DNA from: Chitinophaga lutea
GTDB taxonomy: Bacteria > Bacteroidota > Bacteroidia > Chitinophagales > Chitinophagaceae
Length of the DNA: 64,000 nucleotides
NCBI RefSeq assembly: GCF_003813775.1
Contig: NZ_RPDH01000002.1
Location: 1,054,001-1,118,000 of the forward strand
Direction: 5' to 3'
The notes beneath the pieces are model-generated. The model made no database searches, was not told the DNA's origin, and worked only from the letters and a program-made list of their open reading frames with translations. The translations under genes were made by a program, and so were the position numbers. Positions 60,735 through 64,000 of this stretch are shown here, one piece after another. Within the stretch, counting starts at the first letter, position 1. Every line of letters starts with the position of its first letter.

Positions 60735-61502
60735 ATGCTCAATATTAAAAACCTGCATGCAGCAGTAGAAGGAAATGCTATTCTGAAAGGCATTAATCTG
60801 AATGTAAAAGCGGGCGAAGTACACGCCATCATGGGGCCCAACGGTTCCGGTAAAAGTTCCCTGGCCTCTGTGCTGGCCGGTCGTGAAGCGTATGAAGTAA
60901 CTGAAGGTTCTGTAGAGTTCGAAGGTAAAGACCTGCTCGATATGAGCCCCGAAGTGCGCGCCCGCGAAGGTTTATTCCTCGCCTTCCAGTACCCGGTAGA
61001 AATACCCGGTGTTTCGAACATCAACTTCCTCAAAACCGCAGTGAACGAAATCCGCGCCTACCACGGCCAGCCGCCGATGCAGGCCAAAGCGTTCCTCGAT
61101 ATGCTGAAGTCCAAGCAGAAACTGATGGAATTCGACGCCAACCTGATGAACCGCTCCCTCAACGAAGGTTTCTCCGGTGGTGAAAAGAAAAGAAACGACA
61201 TCTTCCAGATGGCCATGCTGGAACCCAAACTGGCCATCATGGATGAAACCGATTCCGGGCTCGACATCGACGCCCTCCGTATTGTTTCCGCCGGCGTCAA
61301 CAAACTCCGCAGCAAAGACAATGCTTTCGTCATCATCACCCACTACCAGCGTTTGCTGGAATACATCGTTCCGGATTTTGTACACGTACTCTATAACGGC
61401 CGCATCGTAAAATCAGGTACCAAAGAACTGGCGCTGGAGCTCGAAGAAAAAGGCTACGACTGGCTGAAAGAAGACATCCGTTTAGAAGAACCCGTACAAT
61501 AG
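60735..61502 (+). CDS. sufC: Fe-S assembly ATPase SufC
   Basis: A 255-residue ABC-type ATPase: Walker A GPNGSGKSS, Q-loop in FLAFQYPVEIPG, the SufC signature LNEGFSGGEKKRNDIFQMA, Walker B LAIMDETDSGLDID and the H-loop ITHYQRL. It has no membrane partner; the family drives the conformational changes of SufBC2D. It starts 17 bases after sufB and ends 3 bases before sufD. Confidence 0.98.
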   Translation: MLNIKNLHAAVEGNAILKGINLNVKAGEVHAIMGPNGSGKSSLASVLAGREAYEVTEGSVEFEGKDLLDMSPEVRAREGLFLAFQYPVEIPGVSNINFLKTAVNEIRAYHGQPPMQAKAFLDMLKSKQKLMEFDANLMNRSLNEGFSGGEKKRNDIFQMAMLEPKLAIMDETDSGLDIDALRIVSAGVNKLRSKDNAFVIITHYQRLLEYIVPDFVHVLYNGRIVKSGTKELALELEEKGYDWLKEDIRLEEPVQ

Positions 61503-61505
61503 ATC

Positions 61506-62828
61506 ATGACCACTATCACTAACAATACTACATCTTTATACGATTCGCTGCCCGCGCAGTTCAGCACCCTTGCTAACGGTGCGCAGTTTCCCGAAGCCCG
61601 GAAGGCGGCGTTCGCCCAGTTCCAGGCCCTCGGCGGGTTTCCGACGGTAAAAACGGAAGACTGGAAATACACCAACGTGATTCCCTTCTTCCGTAACCTG
61701 CAGACCCTGGAGCTCCCCCAACCCATCGCCATCAGTGCGGAAGAGCTGGAAGCCACCGAACTGCTGCTGCCGGACACTTACCGCATCGTACTGCTCAACG
61801 GCGAACTGCAACCACAGCTGTCCGACCTGCCGCCCGCCAAACAGGCCACTGTCCTGAAACTGAGCGAAGCCGGCAACGAACCCGCTTTTACAGCACACTT
61901 CAATAAAAGTAAAAAGCTGAACGAACACCACTTCGCCCAGCTCAATACCGCCTTTTTCACCAACGGCCTCTTTATTGAAGTAAAAGCCAAAGCACAGCTC
62001 GAAAAGCCCATCCACATCATCCACCTGTACCACAATACCAGCAGCCTGCTGCTAAACCCGCGCCATCTCTGGATAGCGCAGGAAGGTGCTGCCGTGCAGA
62101 TCATCGAATCCGCCGCTGGCATCGGCCAGGCCGGCGCCATCGTGGTGAACAGTGTGATTGAGGCGGTTACTGCTGAACGCGCGCAGATGAGCCACTACCA
62201 GCTGCAAACAGGCGGCAACCAGCTGCGTTTCATCAACCAGACGCTGGTACAGCAACTGGGCAAAAGCCTTTACAACAACTACACGTTCACCCTGTCCGAA
62301 TCCGAACTGGTGAGGAACAACCTCAACATTTCGCTCGACGATGAACGCACCGAAACGCACCTTTACGGCTTCTACATCGCTACCGGCAACCAGCTGGTAG
62401 ACAATCATACCAGCGTAGACCACCGCATGCCCAACTGCGAAAGCAACGAGCTGTACCGGGGTGTACTGATGGACAAAGCCACCGGTGTTTTCAACGGTAA
62501 AATATACGTGCACGAAGACGCGCAGAAAACGAACGCTTTCCAGCAGAACAATAACCTGGTGATCAGTCCCGAAGCGAACATTTACACCAAACCGCAGCTC
62601 GAGATTTTTGCGGACGATGTAAAATGCAGCCACGGCACCACCATCGGCCAGGTGAGCGACGACGCGCTGTTCTACCTGAAAGCCCGCGGTATCGGCGATG
62701 CACAGGCCCGCAGCATGCTGGTGAAAGCATTCGCCTTCGATATTACCGCACAGGTCAAAATTCCAGCCGTGCGCAAACAGGTGGAGCAGATCGCTACCCG
62801 CTACCTGAGCGCCGCGGTTAACAACTAA
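61506..62828 (+). CDS. sufD: Fe-S assembly protein SufD
   Basis: A 440-residue SufB paralogue: EDWKYTNVIPFFRNL near the N-terminus, QIIESAAGIGQAGAIVVNSVIE, the beta-helix core, VDHRMPNCESNELYRGVLMDKATGVFNGKI and KCSHGTTIGQVSDDALFYLKARGIGDAQARSML at the end. It pairs with SufB and takes part in iron entry. Its start is 3 bases after sufC. Confidence 0.98.
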   Translation: MTTITNNTTSLYDSLPAQFSTLANGAQFPEARKAAFAQFQALGGFPTVKTEDWKYTNVIPFFRNLQTLELPQPIAISAEELEATELLLPDTYRIVLLNGELQPQLSDLPPAKQATVLKLSEAGNEPAFTAHFNKSKKLNEHHFAQLNTAFFTNGLFIEVKAKAQLEKPIHIIHLYHNTSSLLLNPRHLWIAQEGAAVQIIESAAGIGQAGAIVVNSVIEAVTAERAQMSHYQLQTGGNQLRFINQTLVQQLGKSLYNNYTFTLSESELVRNNLNISLDDERTETHLYGFYIATGNQLVDNHTSVDHRMPNCESNELYRGVLMDKATGVFNGKIYVHEDAQKTNAFQQNNNLVISPEANIYTKPQLEIFADDVKCSHGTTIGQVSDDALFYLKARGIGDAQARSMLVKAFAFDITAQVKIPAVRKQVEQIATRYLSAAVNN

Positions 62829-62839
62829 ACCGCATAACC

Positions 62840-64000
62840 ATGGAAACCGCCACCGCTAAGAATACGATATGGCCGGATGTGGAAAAGATCAGGAACGAGT
62901 TCCCGATTCTCCAGCAATCCATTAACGGCAACCCGCTGGTGTACCTCGACAACGGGGCCACCACGCAGAAGCCCGTGCAGGTCATCCGCGCCATGCAGGA
63001 ATACTACACCGGCTATAACAGCAACGTGCACCGCGGTGTGCATACCCTCAGCCAGAAAGCAACGTCGGCCTACGAAGCAGCCCGCCACCAGGTGGCCGCT
63101 TTCATCGGTGCGCACCATCACGAAGTGGTGTTCACCAAAGGCACCACCGACGCCATCAACCTGGTGGCCGCCGGTTTCCGCAAGGAGTTTTTGCATGAAG
63201 GCGACGAGGTGATCATCTCGGGCATGGAGCACCACTCCAACATCGTGCCCTGGCAGCTGGCCTGTGAAGAGAAAAAGGCGCACCTGAAAGTGATCCCCGT
63301 GACCGATAACGGTGAGCTGGACATGAATGCCTATGCGTCGATGCTCGGCCCCCGCGTAAAAATTGTGTCCGTTACCTGGATATCCAATACACTGGGCACC
63401 ATCAACCCGGTGAAAGACATCATCAACATGGCCCACGCCGCCGGCATCCCCGTGCTGCTCGACGCCGCGCAGGCCATCGCCCATACGCCTATCAAGGTGC
63501 ATGAGCTGAATGTCGACTTCCTCGCCCTTTCTTCGCACAAGGTGTACGGCCCCACCGGCATCGGCATCCTGTACGGCAAAGAAAGCTGGCTCCAGAAGCT
63601 GCCTCCTTACCAGGGCGGTGGCGACATGATCAAACATGTCACTTTCGAAAAAACGACCTATGCGGAGCCCCCGCTGAAGTTCGAGGCCGGCACCCCCGCC
63701 ATTTGCGAGGCCATCGGTTTCGGTGCGGCCGTTGCTTATGTAACGCAGCTGGGCATCCATAAAATACAGGCGTATGAGCACCAGCTCACCGAATACGCCA
63801 TCGCACAGCTCAAAACCATCCCGGAACTGCGGCTGATCGGCGAGGCCAAACACCGCGCCGGCGCTATCTCTTTCCTGGTAGGCCAGCATCACCCCTCCGA
63901 TGTGGGCGTGCTGCTCGACCAGCAGGGCATTGCCGTACGAACCGGCCACCACTGTACCCAGCCGCTGATGGACCGCTTCGAGTGCCCCGGCACCGTGAGA
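62840..64000 (+). CDS. sufS: Cysteine desulfurase SufS (partial, runs off the window end)
   Basis: The frame opens with METATAKNTIWPDVEKIRNE, 11 bases after sufD, and stays open to the last base (387 residues; the full enzyme is usually around 405). Features are VYLDNGATTQKP (34-45), the HHSNIVPW substrate loop (131-138), PLP-binding Lys234 in SSHKVYGPTG and catalytic Cys372 in TGHHCTQPL. It removes sulfur from cysteine for SufBCD. Probably SufE or another suf gene follows outside the window. Confidence 0.96.
   Translation, partial: METATAKNTIWPDVEKIRNEFPILQQSINGNPLVYLDNGATTQKPVQVIRAMQEYYTGYNSNVHRGVHTLSQKATSAYEAARHQVAAFIGAHHHEVVFTKGTTDAINLVAAGFRKEFLHEGDEVIISGMEHHSNIVPWQLACEEKKAHLKVIPVTDNGELDMNAYASMLGPRVKIVSVTWISNTLGTINPVKDIINMAHAAGIPVLLDAAQAIAHTPIKVHELNVDFLALSSHKVYGPTGIGILYGKESWLQKLPPYQGGGDMIKHVTFEKTTYAEPPLKFEAGTPAICEAIGFGAAVAYVTQLGIHKIQAYEHQLTEYAIAQLKTIPELRLIGEAKHRAGAISFLVGQHHPSDVGVLLDQQGIAVRTGHHCTQPLMDRFECPGTVR

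Noticed and set aside
1..64000. CRISPR arrays, tRNA and rRNA genes
   Set aside because: I found no regularly spaced identical repeats with unique spacers, no cloverleaf-type sequence with the TTCGA-type loop, and no rRNA-like sequence. The 37-base and 61-72-base arrays have no spacers.

Overview
The window looks like a chromosomal segment of a Bacteroidota bacterium of the Chitinophagaceae type (Chitinophaga or a close relative). The evidence is a SusC/SusD pair with TonB-linked features, a type IX secretion (T9SS) C-terminal sorting domain, many lipoproteins with short N-terminal lipoboxes, LytS/LytTR two-component genes, promoters of the form TTTG/TTG-N18-20-TAnnTTTG, and few clear Shine-Dalgarno sites. 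I saw no rRNA, tRNA or CRISPR array. Most of the window is GC-rich; the first 3 kb is clearly AT-rich.

Region 1 (1-3.0 kb, minus strand): an AT-rich accessory cassette. In transcription order it holds an XRE regulator, a TcmP-type 'three-Cys-motif partner' protein with methyltransferase-like motifs, a Gp37/Gp68 (DUF5131) three-Cys protein and a PIN-like protein whose 3' end seems frameshifted at a T7 run. Two inverted repeats lie in its divergent promoter. Region 2 (3.0-7.8 kb): a LytS-LytTR pair flanked by two related Bacteroidota proteins of unknown function, a holin-sized membrane protein and a small HTH-like protein, with tandem repeats between. Region 3 (7.9-17.4 kb): zinc alcohol dehydrogenase plus methyltransferase, an alpha/beta hydrolase, a secreted glycosidase-like protein, a PAS-LuxR regulator, a large envelope protein and a lipoprotein.

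Region 4 (17.5-36.1 kb) is the centrepiece, a polysaccharide utilisation locus. A LacI regulator and a plus-strand operon (GH172/DUF2961, alpha-ketoglutarate semialdehyde dehydrogenase, SDR sugar dehydrogenase, UxaA-type sugar-acid dehydratase, DUF6786-like lipoprotein, FAH-type 2-keto-3-deoxy-pentonate dehydratase, FucP-type permease) face a minus-strand set (secreted unknown, SusD, SusC, Tat-exported GH116). Four near-identical palindromes (GCTTAAACGTTTAAGC type) sit before lacI, the GH172 operon, susC and GH116, so one repressor probably controls the whole locus. GH172 and GH116 glycosidases, a FucP-like importer and a non-phosphorylating oxidative pentose pathway ending in alpha-ketoglutarate point to a D-arabinofuranose-containing glycan (D-arabinan) as substrate. 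This is an inference.

Region 5 (36.2-42.6 kb): an AraC regulator, two SDRs, a divergent HxlR-AraC pair, a methyltransferase and two exported unknowns. Region 6 (42.9-49.2 kb): one 2089-residue T9SS-exported subtilase-like multidomain protein. Region 7 (49.2-58.3 kb): assorted envelope and redox genes, including OmpA lipoprotein, YceI, an LLM flavin oxidoreductase and a membrane-anchored HTH-like protein. Region 8 (58.4-64.0 kb): a SufR-like iron-sulfur regulator divergent from sufBCDS; sufS runs off the window end.
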